DNA from: Apostichopus japonicus
Taxonomy: Eukaryota > Echinodermata > Holothuroidea > Aspidochirotida > Stichopodidae
Length of the DNA: 64,000 nt
Assembly: GCF_037975245.1 (NCBI RefSeq)
Contig: NC_092567.1
Location: 7,812,714 to 7,876,713, forward strand
Direction of reading: 5' to 3'
In this document: one piece after another, positions 47,415 through 58,734 of the stretch
How the letters are laid out: each line of letters opens with the position of its first letter
Position numbering within the stretch: the stretch's first letter is position 1
Program-made: the position numbers and the translations under genes
The notes under the pieces: generated by a model
Seen by the model: the letters and a program-made list of their open reading frames with translations, nothing else
Told to the model about the DNA's origin: nothing
The model's database searches: none

Positions 47415-48645
47415 CATACATTCGACGACGGGGAGGGTGGGTGGAGTTGTTCCAACTACGGTTTGGTCGGTAACTGATAATCTGATTTAAATATTCATAA
47501 TTTGTCATCCGCTAATTGCTTATTTATCTTGATAATTATCTTCAAGTGTATAGGATAGTTGATTGTCACACCCATACCTTCCAGTCTCATTCATTACTTA
47601 TTGTTAGTGTCTAGGATTGGGTGGAGAGTTGAGGGCGCCAAATAATACAGGAACAACTCACGTAGACGTTTGTATCACGTTTATTCCAAACGTATAGAAA
47701 CAAACTTATAAAAATCTGGAAGTGAACAGAAATACATACCTTTCAAATATATTTTTTGAGATGAAAGTCTGTAAGTAAATCACGAGCATAGGTATACGAT
47801 AATTAATAACTAAGCATATCATTTCAAAATTTAGTAGAACACTAGTAGCGTGTATGACTTTGAAAAAATATAATTGACATAACCGACGCTGCTTAACGTT
47901 TCTAACATACCACTATACATCCTCGTGAAACATTGGTATAATTCTTCTGAACCAAAACTTAACTGTAGTTAAATTCAATGACATTAACGAGTATCGTAAT
48001 CAAATAATGTCTTCACCTAAAGGTATGTACTGAACTTATCCCGCTGTTACGTCACCATCTCGATGTACATTAAATATGAAACCGTAGAATGTTGTTCATC
48101 ATGTTGCACCGTCCTTGTTTATGTTCATTTAATTTCGGGGCAAATGTACATCATAGCACATACAACAGTCGTAACATGTTCAGTATAGCCGACCCTGTAG
48201 CTTACTGTATAGCTGCCCTTGCATATTTGTCTTTATAGCAGGCTCCCTTGATTTCACTGGTTATGTTCATTCTCTTCGTTTTCTCTGGTGTTAGGAGAAG
48301 TTGGTCTTCCTTTAATTTAAATAAAGCTGCCTATTACGTCAAAGTTGAAAACACCTTCCTTAGAGATTCTAATGGGGGGGGGGGGGGGGGGCTAGGTCCC
48401 CATACTGAAGTACCGAAAATTATATTTAAAGATAAATATTTGCAATTGTCCAACGACGAGGAGTTATTTCTCCAGGATGTATATTTGTATCGTACAATAC
48501 ACAATATACGTTAGCAACCTTGTGACGAGGTTGGTACAAATGAATGAAACTAAATGAAGTCTCCCTTCCACGCTCGTACTCCAGTACTTTCATCCTATTT
48601 CCTTATTATTGTTGCTGTACTTCTTTCTCTGCATGTAGACCCCTA

Positions 48646-49330
48646 TGTGCTCTCCTTATAGAAGTTAGTGCCTCGTGAATCAATGAATTTTCTTAAGATA
48701 GAGAATATTGAGACAGATAAAAACAATATAAAGCGAAATGAATCTATCGTGCTCCCAGTGTTTCTTAGTCTAAAATGTTTTATTGGTGAAAATATCGATG
48801 GATAATTTTCACCTTTAGAATCTTTACCTCTGATGTCACTGCATGCAGCAATACAGCAATCATTAAATGTTTCTCGGTTTTAGTAGAATGAGTTGTAATG
48901 GGATTGGAGGGATCCATATTGATTATATTTCATGATTGATTTAGATTAATGTATATATACACGTGACTGATATGAATGTGCTCTCCTTATATAAGTAATT
49001 GCAATGTGAATCAATACAAATTCTCAATTTTAAAGTAGAGAATATTCAGATACATAAATCCTTATAAAAAATGAATCTATCTTGCTTCCAGTGTCTCTCT
49101 TCCACACCGTCTCAGTCAAAACTGATTTTTTTGGTTAAAATATCGATGGATAATTTTCATCTCTATAATATTTACGTCTGACGTCACTGCATGCAGCTAT
49201 ACAACAATCATTTATGTGACTCGGTTCAAGTAGTTTGAGTTGTAATGGGATTTGAGGGATCCCTATTGTTTATATTTCATTATTGAATTATATTAATGTT
49301 TATATATATACGTGACTGATATGAATGTGT
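48646..49330. repeat. Tandem duplication, about 330-350 bp unit
   Basis: Unit one starts at 48646 and unit two at 48977 with TGTGCTCTCCTTATA. Both contain AATATCGATGGATAATTTTC, TGACGTCACTGCATGCAGC (TGATGTCACTGCATGCAGC in unit one), GAGTTGTAATGGGATT and CGTGACTGATATGAATGTG. Divergence is around 15-20% by eye. No coding capacity. Confidence 0.8.
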
Positions 49331-50600
49331 GGGTCCAAACAGGCTTTTATATGAAAGGGTGTATCTGGGTTTAACTTGAATCTAACGAATGAATTTTAGG
49401 TAGGTTTTATTAAACTTGATGTACTTTAACATACTAGGAAAATTAAAGGAGAGGTGACTACTTAAAAGTTTAACTGAAAGATTCAGTTAAAGGTTTTTAT
49501 TTCATTTTCAAGAAACGTCCTTTTTACCATCCTCTGTATGTACAATATTATGAATAAGCAGCAGCATTATGATACAAAAAATTCAACGGTGAATCTGAAC
49601 TAATAATGGTTTTAATATATTTGTAGTATGAATAAAGCTAAATAAAATTTAAAAAATAGTATCTCGAAGGAGCCTGGGTCGGAGTGGGAGGAGAGGTGGG
49701 GTGTTCAAAGTACCTAGTAATGTGGTTGATTTTGTACAATTTACCACCCGGCAAATTGACTAATGTTGTATCTTCATGATTATATTCAAGTGCTAATGAT
49801 AATATAATGCAACATCCAGGGCATTGTATCATCACATGGTATCTATTGTTATTAGTACTCTTTCCATCAGAACCATTCAATATGTCTATATCATATATAG
49901 TATAAGAAACACTCTGAAGTAGTTGAGTCCATTTACGTCCTGATTGCGAGCCTAGTGCGAGACCACTTGGTTCGAGTATGGTACTCTTGAGTCCGAACAG
50001 CGTTTATGAGCAACCCAAACCAAGTCCGAGTCCAGCTAATATATAGAGACACAGCAATGACGAGCTCACGCGGTATACTAGTCTAATAGACACACAGGGA
50101 GTATCGGTTACATAAACCCACTCTAAATATTCCTAAATTTACAGACCGTCGCTTCCTGGTGTAAATGTTCCTTGCCTAACGTTGAACAAAGAGAGTCAAA
50201 TATTAGAAAACTGATGATGTGCGCATGTACAAACTACCAATTAAACATATACATACAGGGTATATTTAAAAAGAAACAATTTGTGCAGGGTTTATTATAT
50301 TTCATGGTATTTTTTATCAATGTTAACAGATCTACACTAGTCTATTTAATTCTCCCTTGTGTCTCTTATTTGATGTGTTCGTCATACAACTACATTTCCT
50401 AAACTTTCATGGCTATCTCTACAAGATCAACAAAACGATATAAACAGAATATCTAAGACGAATGGGAATGGGGATGTGGGGGGGGGGGGCTAACCAATAT
50501 TTTGCTTTATTTTTGCAATGACATCGATACATCCACGATGTTCTGGGGTCTATCTTTGAACACTGCCCTCTTTTCCCTTCTCGTGAGAAGTTCATCGTTA

Positions 50601-50727
50601 TGACGTCACTCAGTGTCCGATGACGTCACTCAGTGTTTAACGACATCACGCAGTGTTTGATGACGTCACTCATTTTTTTTATGACGTCACAAAGTGTTTG
50701 ATTACGTCACAAAGTGTTTGATGACGG
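50601..50727. repeat. 20-bp tandem array of CRE-like TGACGTCA sites
   Basis: Six units of (GA)TGACGTCACTCAGTGTTT start at 50601, 50621, 50641, 50661, 50682 and 50702, with a partial seventh from 50722. Four carry the exact palindrome TGACGTCA (50601, 50621, 50661, 50682); two have single-site changes (CGACATCA, TTACGTCA). TGACGTCA is the consensus for CREB/ATF bZIP factors. The array lies about 250 bp upstream of exon d in intron 3. A regulatory role is possible but not shown; a simple minisatellite would look the same. Confidence 0.75.
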
Positions 50728-50979
50728 GTTTTAAGCTAACTATGTCTTCCATATAAAGCTGATGTGTATACTCATGTTATTAAGTCCGAGTATTTTTCAT
50801 TGACGGGTTTGGCTCCTTTATTGACTTTGTATATGTGCGTTTACCTGCCAGGAATCGTTTACTGTGATATTTGTGAAGATGTATCATTCTAACTTATATA
50901 TCTTTTGCTTCGCTATATTATATTTTCCTGAAATTCCATTTCAAAATCTCACGAAATGTAATATTTCTCTTCCTTTCAG

Positions 50980-51015
50980 GTCTGTGACAATGGGGGCAAT
51001 CTACCAGGAGAAGAG
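50980..51015 (+). CDS. LRR gene, exon d (36 bp micro-exon)
   Basis: The strong acceptor TTTCTCTTCCTTTCAG precedes 36 bp (VCDNGGNLPGEE) and the donor GTAAGA; phase 0 on both sides, matching exon c. Acidic and glycine-rich. Being a multiple of three it can be included or skipped without shifting the frame. The short length lowers certainty; splice-site quality and phase agreement support it. Confidence 0.55.
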
Positions 51016-54000
51016 GTAAGAGAGACACAGATTCTTGGTCATGTTAATTAGTAACGGTAATTTTAATAACAGACAAAGAGGTATTAATAAATGTGAAAAA
51101 AGAAATAAGACAAATAAGTATTATATATTGTTTTTCATCGGGGGGGGGGGGGAGGTTTATAATTGTCGTGTATCGAACAGGGAATTCAAATAGCCCAGTT
51201 ACAAGTTTATGCCTCGTAATGATGATAGCACTGTTCTCAATGTCAAGTTTAGATGCGGCCTAAATTATCTTACTTCCGCACACACAGTCAGAGAAATGAT
51301 AAACAAAGAAACGGATTAGACTTTAAAATAAGTTTAGTCCGGTGTTATGGTGTGTTACAAGCCTCACACAATATTGGAAAATAACGTCTAAACTGTCAAT
51401 CCCGTCCAGCTGGCAGATGCTACATGATTATTTTATTTGACTCTGCTGTAGTGCATATCATAATTCGTGAGCAATTCAAAAAGTATCAAGAAGATAGTTT
51501 AATTTTCTTGTAGAATATCCTTTGTTCATTAAATTCTCCGTGAAAATGTTGTTCACAGTTTATTGACCGTGAAAGGAACTGATGAAAAAACAATAAACAT
51601 TTTGAATCTCACTTTTATAGCGTAACAGTTTTCTCTACACACAAAGGCCTAACTGTAGAAGTCTATACTCAAATCTACCATAAATCTCTACTCCGGTATT
51701 CTTTAAGATAATCAAATCATTAGAATCATTCCCTGGGGTCGGGGAGGGGTTGGGATGGTTTAGGATTGTATCCGTTGGGTAATAGCATCATGAATCATTG
51801 TGAAACGAGAACATACACTGTGTCATAAAATCACTAACTCGGAGCGAACTGTTGTCATATGACATAAAAGGAAACTAGTAGAAATGAACGGTTGATGTTT
51901 TAGTGACTGAGTGATGACGTCATACCGTAATCCCTTACAGAGTGGATTAAATGGAGGAGGGGTGCAAGAAGTAAGCTCCAGTTCAGGTCTTTTCATATAA
52001 AAGACGTGACAGCAACGGCGTAAGTAGCTAATGACACTATAGTGATTTAAGATGAAGCTGCATGCATGATAGTCGACTCTCTTTCAACATAAACTTTAAA
52101 AAGTAACATTTATTGAGCAATATACTTCCCAAATGTGTCAGTTCAAATCCTCAAGTAAGATTGTGAGATGGTTAACGGTGGTTCTTATCTCAATTAATTG
52201 ATTATTTATTAACACAACCTGTTACAGTTTAACATTTTACGGTGGCTTTTAGTCTGTTTTTTGTTCGGCAATATGAAGCCAATTTCTGAATATTGTACCA
52301 AACCTTTCTAATGTTAGTCAAAATGAGCTAGCAATGAATTACAATTATACATATTTTTTCCGCTATATACATGAAGTCTTATTTTGGAATATTCAATGAA
52401 AACATTAATCATTAACATGTCGTTGCCCGAACACATTTACAAACAGGTGACACATATAACACTAACTAAGGAGGTTCCATTGTGCTTTTTACTTCAATTT
52501 GTTACATTATATGTCTGACTTATCCAGCTAACAAATAGTGTTCCCATGGGCGTTCAGTATTATGTCAACGTTTGTTCAGAATGAACATAAGAGCTGATTT
52601 CTTCGTAGAGCTCATTTAAATTATTTTCGAAAACGGCGTACACGTGCAGCTAAGGTGTATTAATGCTTCATAAAGTATTGTATATACGAAATTGTACTAA
52701 GGGAATTGAGTGTGTACTCACCATGCAGACGATAGGTTGACGTGACGAAGTATTTCTCCTGAAAGGCTGAAACATAGCCGCTCGTAGTTCATTGTTTCAA
52801 GGCGGAGGGAGGGAGGATTCGTCCGACTAAATTAAATAAAACAAGTTTATGTTACCTAAAGTTGGATGAAACTTTAAATTAAACCATTCCTCTTCATGTA
52901 CGCCTTTGGTCTACCAACTTTCTTCGGCGAAGTGTAAGAAGTCACTCATAGTAGAATCGTAGTAATACATCTTGATACATGGGGTCATGGGGTCTGTAGA
53001 AATATTGGACAAAACTGTAAGGTGTAACCATGGAGATACAGGAACAATATTAATTAATTACCTCGATCTATAGCTATTTTCATGTTAATGGATAAAGGAA
53101 GCAAATTGCCCTTGGTTGTCGAACATTCAACTGTCAAAACTTTAGAAATACTTTCATAAACAGCGGTCAGTTTAACCCTTCAACGTCCGGATTACCTTTC
53201 ATTTTGAATTATGAAACGTTATACTGATACTGTACAGAGAAACTAACAATATAGTAAAAAATAAAAGAAGGTAATTCGTGTTTTACGAGACATTCCTTTT
53301 GATTAATTGTGCGACTCGTATGGTTAACACTGGATTCACGTTAATTGTAAAGTCAAAACAATAGAGCGAAAAATGAGCATATAAAACATATATCTGTCAA
53401 TAATTTGCATCACGTGACACCAAAAGTGTTTGCAGTTCGTATTTTCTACAATGTGTTACAGCTTCCAAGTATCTTATATCTAGTTCATCGTTCCGGACTT
53501 GTAAAAAAGTAATCTGGCTTTCAATTGCTTGTTTTGACAAGATTTTCATTTTGATCTTCTTTGTCCAAACTAAAAAATGTTTGTCTCTTCTTCACTCACT
53601 ATTACTATCTTTCCCATCTCTCCCATCTTTCTCATCTCTCTCTCTCTCTCAAAAAACAAAATGAGATCATGTCTAACTGTTACTATAGCCCTACTACCAG
53701 CAAACTAACATGTTACTAGACAATGGTACTATGGTAACCAAAGATGCCTGGATGCTACGAGAAAGGGACAGTAGTATATTCTGATCGCAAATTATTTTTC
53801 GGAACAGTGATTTTCTATCGCTATAGTTGTGTATATTTTCGCATTGGGATCCCAGGATGTATCAAATACTTTTGAAACTTAATATCAGTAGTTTTTTTAG
53901 GGCTTCGTAGGCAATATATATCCGGGTCCAACAAGACTACTGACCATGTGTATTTAGCAAGCTCTTGAACGTGGAAACATTCACAGGGTAGCGCTTTCAG

Positions 54001-55559
54001 CACCCCTGAACATCGGTCTGAGTCCGCCCCTGCCAACCCCCCCTCCCTCCCTCCCCCCTCCCTTACCGTTCATCTCTAACTTAGTGTTATTGGGACGGTT
54101 ATTTATACTAGTTGATTAAATTATCGTTTTGAAAAATAAGGTAACGCCAGCAAGAAAGACTCTGTCTTTCGCATTTAACACTTAAAGTGTTAATAGTATT
54201 TCGCACTATAATATGCATTTATAATTAACCCATAAACTGTTAAAAGCTTCCACTGAAGATAAAATAATATAATGATAACGCAAGTTCCATCAAAACAAAA
54301 CATAAAGCAGACCCCGGTCTAGCATGGTCAAGAGAACCAACTAAACGCAGTATCCCCTTATATGTCAATAATGATCAATTCAGGGAATTTACTTATTAAA
54401 GGTACAACAGTATGAACGTCAGATAGTGACACGACCTGCCCAACATTTTACTTACTTTTACACAAAATGTTACGATTGGCTTCAAAGTTCTAGAGGAAGA
54501 AGGGAGAGGGGTGGGTCCAGCTGGGAATATATAAACCCCGTTTATGGATCAGTTTACCTTCAGAATGGAGTAAACTGGTCATTTTAACACCCTAAGAATG
54601 CTGCTCCCGTCACCATCTCTTAAACTCTCACCTTGCTATTGCATAATCACGTGAGTCAATGTCCAGTTTGATTTGTCTCCAACATTTGTGAATTATTAAG
54701 AAAAGCACATAATGAGAGCTGAGTGACCTGGATATGTTTCTGTAACGATTACATTAATGTTAGAAAGGGATTGTCGAACTTCCATAATGATGAGAATGTT
54801 AAACTTTGCAATATAATTGAAAATGGCTACTCAGCTAGACGGGATCAGCTTATAAACAGAACGGAACATTTCCCTGCATCGCACCAATGTGTGATAGTAC
54901 CTTGAGTTGCATTGATTGAGTCATCGTGATATCAAGGGGTAGTCCCCTGGATAGGTTCATTTGATGTTTACCGGCAGGGAAGAGGATGGGGTGTGGAGAT
55001 AAGTGAACTGATTATTGTACAGTAATCCTGTTTTACACAAAAATCTTTTTTTCATAAATTGGGAAAGGATTATATCCTTGGGCTATGAGTCAATATGTGT
55101 TGACATATGCTATTCATTTTGTTACTTATATAGTTATTTTCACTATTTCAAGCAAACGGTAGAAATTTGTATAGAATCCAACCTTCAGGAATTGGTCCCT
55201 TCAAGCACGGAATCAACGCAACCACGGCATTAGTAACAATGGTTTCATGGATTTAGCCTCCATGTGTACATATCATGTTTAGTACTAAAATATTCGCAGG
55301 ATGCACCGGTTAGAAATCACAAAAATGATAACTAAAATAATAACAAACAGGACAAAGATTGTCTATATATTTGAAAACATGCAAAATGAATTTAAAAAGA
55401 AGGGAAATTATGTTTGTAGTATCATTAATCCATTATGTTTCCTATATTCCTATATGGCTGTATATTATGAATATTTACAACACTTAAATTGTCATGCATT
55501 GTATTTGTTTCTGTGTTATCTTATACATATTCATTACTTATACTTTCCCTTCTGTTTAG
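51016..55559 (+). other. Intron 4 of the LRR gene (4.5 kb)
   Basis: Bounded by GTAAGA and TCTGTTTAG. It contains a G-run (51140-51151), a TC microsatellite (53633-53650) and, near 54010-54045, GTCCGCCCCTGCC followed by a CCCT-rich patch that resembles a solo MITE right end. No exon recognised. Confidence 0.5.
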
Positions 55560-55609
55560 GGATTCCATGAGAGGAGTTATCAGGGAAACCTGGCAATGCT
55601 CAACTAACT
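55560..55609 (+). CDS. LRR gene, exon e, with in-frame TAA two bases before the donor
   Basis: The acceptor ACTTTCCCTTCTGTTTAG precedes 50 bp ending at GTAAGT. In the frame required by exon d it reads GFHERSYQGNLAMLN and then TAA at 55605-55607, leaving CT before the donor. Total length of the visible C-terminal part to this stop is about 143 residues. A stop this close to the last junction would not be expected to trigger nonsense-mediated decay. The exon ends in phase 2 and the next exon is open for 58 codons in that phase. The TAA may therefore be the normal terminator with exon f as 3' UTR, an assembly error or mutation, or part of an optional exon. Confidence 0.5.
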
Positions 55610-57453
55610 GTAAGTCAATACAGCTGAATACTCTCTACCTTAGTATTTAAAATTGTATTTGTTAACAGTGATTATGTATGTTACTTTTAATTGTAAAATC
55701 TTAATATATTAAAATAAATCTCCATCATTAACAACATTTGTTATTCCTATATCTGTAATTTTCTCATCTTATCTGGTCACTAATATTATCTGCTTCAAAT
55801 GTAATTGGTTTTATTATATTGTTTTAATAACCAAGCTGATCCCTGATTAAATGTATGAAAATGAGTGATAAGTTAACAGAAATAAGAGTATCTGTCCCTT
55901 TCCGCTGCTTAGGCGTAAGAAGGACATACCTTCAAAAAGATACATTTATATATCTGCTAACATGTGTGTTATTACTTAAACGGTTATTATAATGATAAGT
56001 ATAATTCAACCCTTCCTCATTATATTATTAATTTTATCGAAAAAAAGAGAGATTATAGTGAGTCCTCCTTTAATATTAACAGGGACAAAAACTGTCAGAA
56101 AACATTTGAAAGTTTAATAACGAAAACGACTATGTGCGATCTGATAACGTCACTCCATTGATGACACACAGAAAATAATAGAATCTGTGGAAAAGAAGAG
56201 AGTTATATCTGAGCAAGGTCGTGGCTCGTCAGATCGTTGGCATCTGTGACCTCATTAGTAAAACGTTAAATGGAATTTATTAATTGATTGGGGCGGGATC
56301 GGAAAGAGGAGAAATGAAATAGAGTAATGGATTAACAAACAACAAGGATGTCGAGGTCAGCTAGGTCACAATATACTGTGTTGTAAAACAGAAGTTAAAG
56401 CGGCATTATCTTGTTCCAGTTCCGTTTTCTACAAAGTCGTCTTAACAAATAATTTCGTTTGCATTAAACCAATAATTATGGGAATAAAGTATTTCTTACA
56501 GAGCAAATGAATTCCTTTGTTGAAGTTTAAAGGATTAGTTCAGGTGTCAAACATGTTTATCTTATATGAAAGAAGACAATAAAAGAAATACAATGATAAG
56601 AAACTGTTCAAATATCTTATTCCGTTATGGAGATATTCAAGTTTAAAGTTCTATCTGATTGTGTAGAAACTGCTGAAATCAGACTAGCTGTGATGTCACA
56701 TCCTTACATTTCTGAAAAGTCTTTGTTTTTTTATTAACAATTTTTGTGAGATTTTATGACTTACAACGAAAAGATATGTCATGTGGATCTTATATTTGTC
56801 AAGGAAGTATCAGAGATTTAACATCTGAAGAATTTTTTATTATATTTTTTTTATTATATTTTTTTAGATTTGTGAAAAAAGTGTAATTAATTTTTATTGA
56901 AATATATTCACACATGTTAAGAAAGTGAGTATGTGACATCACACCCTCGCAGTTAGTCTTTCTACACCAATCATTTTCACAGAAATTTTTATATCTTCAA
57001 AGCGTGATATCTCCTAAACAGAGCATGCTATCATGGTAGTTTTTTTCACTGTTCTGTTTGCCTTTTTGAGCTCTTTCATACAAGATAGACATGTCAGACA
57101 CCTGAACCAATCCTTTAAAATATTGTTAATCTGCAATACATGTGTAGACCTATTATACCTACGAGGACAACAAAGGCATGGAAGAGGGCGCTACCATTTA
57201 TTATGTGAACAAAGAGGGCAACGTCATACCGGTCGGTTGCTAGTATAACGTGTCGCGGTGTTTTGTTTAGCTGGCTGGTTTAATTACTTGTTGGCACATG
57301 GTACTACTGGAGATTTTTCCGGGGGGAGGGGGGGGTTGGAGGGGGTTTGTGTAGGTATTAATTCTCCTTTGTTCTGCTAATGAATATTTAGCTCATCAAT
57401 TTATCAAGTTAATACTATTAACTAATATACATCATTTTTTCTTTATATTACAG
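55610..57453 (+). other. Intron 5 of the LRR gene (1.8 kb)
   Basis: Bounded by GTAAGT and TTTATATTACAG. AT-rich, except for a locally GC-richer patch at 57148-57243 that may be an alternative terminal exon (separate entry). A G-run lies at 57321-57334. Confidence 0.5.
57148..57243 (+). CDS. Possible alternative terminal exon
   Basis: After ACATGTGTAG a 31-codon frame in phase 0 reads TYYTYEDNKGMEEGATIYYV then NKEGNVIPVGC and TAG (57241-57243). The patch is GC-richer and more protein-like than the surrounding intron. The phase would allow a direct join to exon d. The pyrimidine tract before the acceptor is weak and an in-frame stop coincides with the acceptor, so this could be chance or a coding fossil. 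Confidence 0.25.
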   Translation, partial: TYYTYEDNKGMEEGATIYYVNKEGNVIPVGC

Positions 57454-57631
57454 CTCAATGCAACATGCATGTTCATCTGGCGTTGCCAATCATCAGTATG
57501 ACTGTGGCGTACGTTTGTTTGCCCCTCAAGCTAAATTCAAATTACTAAGAGCCAATCAAGCTTCTAATGACGTCATCACCCACTATGTCATCAGTGTAGG
57601 AGACGTTCACACCACATTGGTGACCAAATAG
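57454..57631 (+). CDS. LRR gene, exon f (terminal exon; coding or 3' UTR)
   Basis: TTTTTTCTTTATATTACAG precedes the exon. In the phase carried by exon e (2) the frame is open for 58 codons after the split codon: SMQHACSSGVANHQYDCGVR, LFAPQAKFKLLRANQ, then ASNDVITHYVISVGDVHTT and LVTK, ending TAG at 57629-57631. The other frames close sooner (TGA after 15 codons; TAA after about 30). The composition looks like coding sequence. If the TAA in exon e is used, this is 3' UTR; if exon e is skipped the frame is instead the one that closes after 15 codons. I saw no clear AATAAA in the following few hundred bases. Confidence 0.45.
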
Positions 57632-57961
57632 ATGTTATAGTAGTTATTTGCACCACCACCAGAACGCTAATTTGTAGAATAGGATTTAAACGGTCGTGTG
57701 CATTTTTTTAATTTTATGTTTTCCTTAATATGTAACGAAGTCTTTGCAATTGCTACATGCGTAAATGACGTCATCACCCACTATGTCATCAGTGTAGGAG
57801 ACGTTCACACCACATTGGTGACCAAATAGATGTTATAGTAGTTATTTGCACCACCACCAGAACGCTAATTTGTAGAATAGGATTTAAACGGTCGTGTGCA
57901 TTTTTTTAATTTTATGTTTTCCTTAATATGTAACGAAGTCTTTGCAATTGCTACATGCGTA
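57566..57961. repeat. Perfect 198-bp tandem duplication across the gene's 3' end
   Basis: 57566-57763 and 57764-57961 are identical as far as I can compare, from AATGACGTCATCACCCAC to GCTACATGCGTA. The first copy supplies the last 21 codons and stop of exon f; the second repeats them without a splice acceptor. Each carries TGACGTCAT. Identity implies a very recent duplication, gene conversion or an assembly artefact. Confidence 0.9.
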
Positions 57962-58056
57962 AATGAAGAAAAAGTTTTGATGAATGTTCCTCGTATACTC
58001 TTATTGCTGGTGACCTGCTCTCAGTCCCATGTTTTCCCCGTGCAGGGTATACCATC

Positions 58057-58359
58057 CAGGCGCGTAGCCAAGGGGGGGGGGGGACGGCGAAGGGGGAAGC
58101 CGTACCCACCCCCTTGAACATATTTAAAAACAATTTTTTTTAATGTCTTTTATGATATCGCTAGTATTTTCAAAAGAGAAAATGCTAAGATGCAACTTAT
58201 AGGGCCTGGAAAGTGCCATTTCCAGCGATCTGAGAGGCATTTTCAGCCAAAATGTTCTTGTACGCTTTGCGCCAATCACGGTGGCGCTACGCTTAGATAG
58301 TTGGTATACCGAATCTACAGTTTCGCCCCTCCCTTGTCAAATTCCTGGCTACGCCCCTG
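58057..58359. mobile_element. hAT MITE, 303 bp, perfect TSD ATACCATC
   Basis: Starts CAGGCGCGTAGCCAAGG and ends TGGCTACGCCCCTG; ATACCATC flanks both sides (58049-58056 and 58360-58367). It contains the core module (58198-58300) including GCGCCAATCACGGTGGCGC and a G-run at 58072-58082. It is the simplest complete member of the family in the window and a good reference for it. Confidence 0.9.
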
Positions 58360-58734
58360 ATACCATCCTCCATTGGTCAAATTGTTTGTAATGATATGTT
58401 TCATCCCAAATCCAGACCCCTGTCACCCATACTCCAGCCCCCCCCCTACACCCAGCATCCCCCGATAAATTTAATCAGAGCATTTAATGAAACACCTAAT
58501 TATGTTAATATTTCTAAACTTGTTAATTAATCAGACATGTTTGGAAAGCTTTGGTTAAAATCTGTACATATTGTATTTACATACACTCTGTAACTAGGAG
58601 TGCGTGATTCAACTTTTTGTGGTTTCTTTGGTCCTACTTTACTACATTTGCATTTAAACTGTTACGTATCGGTTACGTAATGTCCTAAATCTAACAAGAG
58701 TCGAAGGCTACAGCAACCTGGCGGTGGTGATGGC

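Larger units (their letters stand above)
42100..48330. repeat. Intronic duplication, copy interrupted by two hAT insertions
   Basis: Counterpart of 40378-41460. Homology runs to 42191, resumes after the first element at 45806, runs to 46255, and resumes after the second element at 47415. The right limit, near 48330 (AATAAAGCTGC), is approximate because divergence increases there. Confidence 0.75.
39930..50979 (+). other. Intron 3 of the LRR gene (11 kb)
   Basis: Bounded by GTAAGA and TCCTTTCAG. It hosts an intronic duplication (40378-41460 against 42100-48330), two hAT elements in the second copy, a further 330-bp tandem duplication (48646-49330) and a CRE-like array (50601-50727). Confidence 0.55.
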
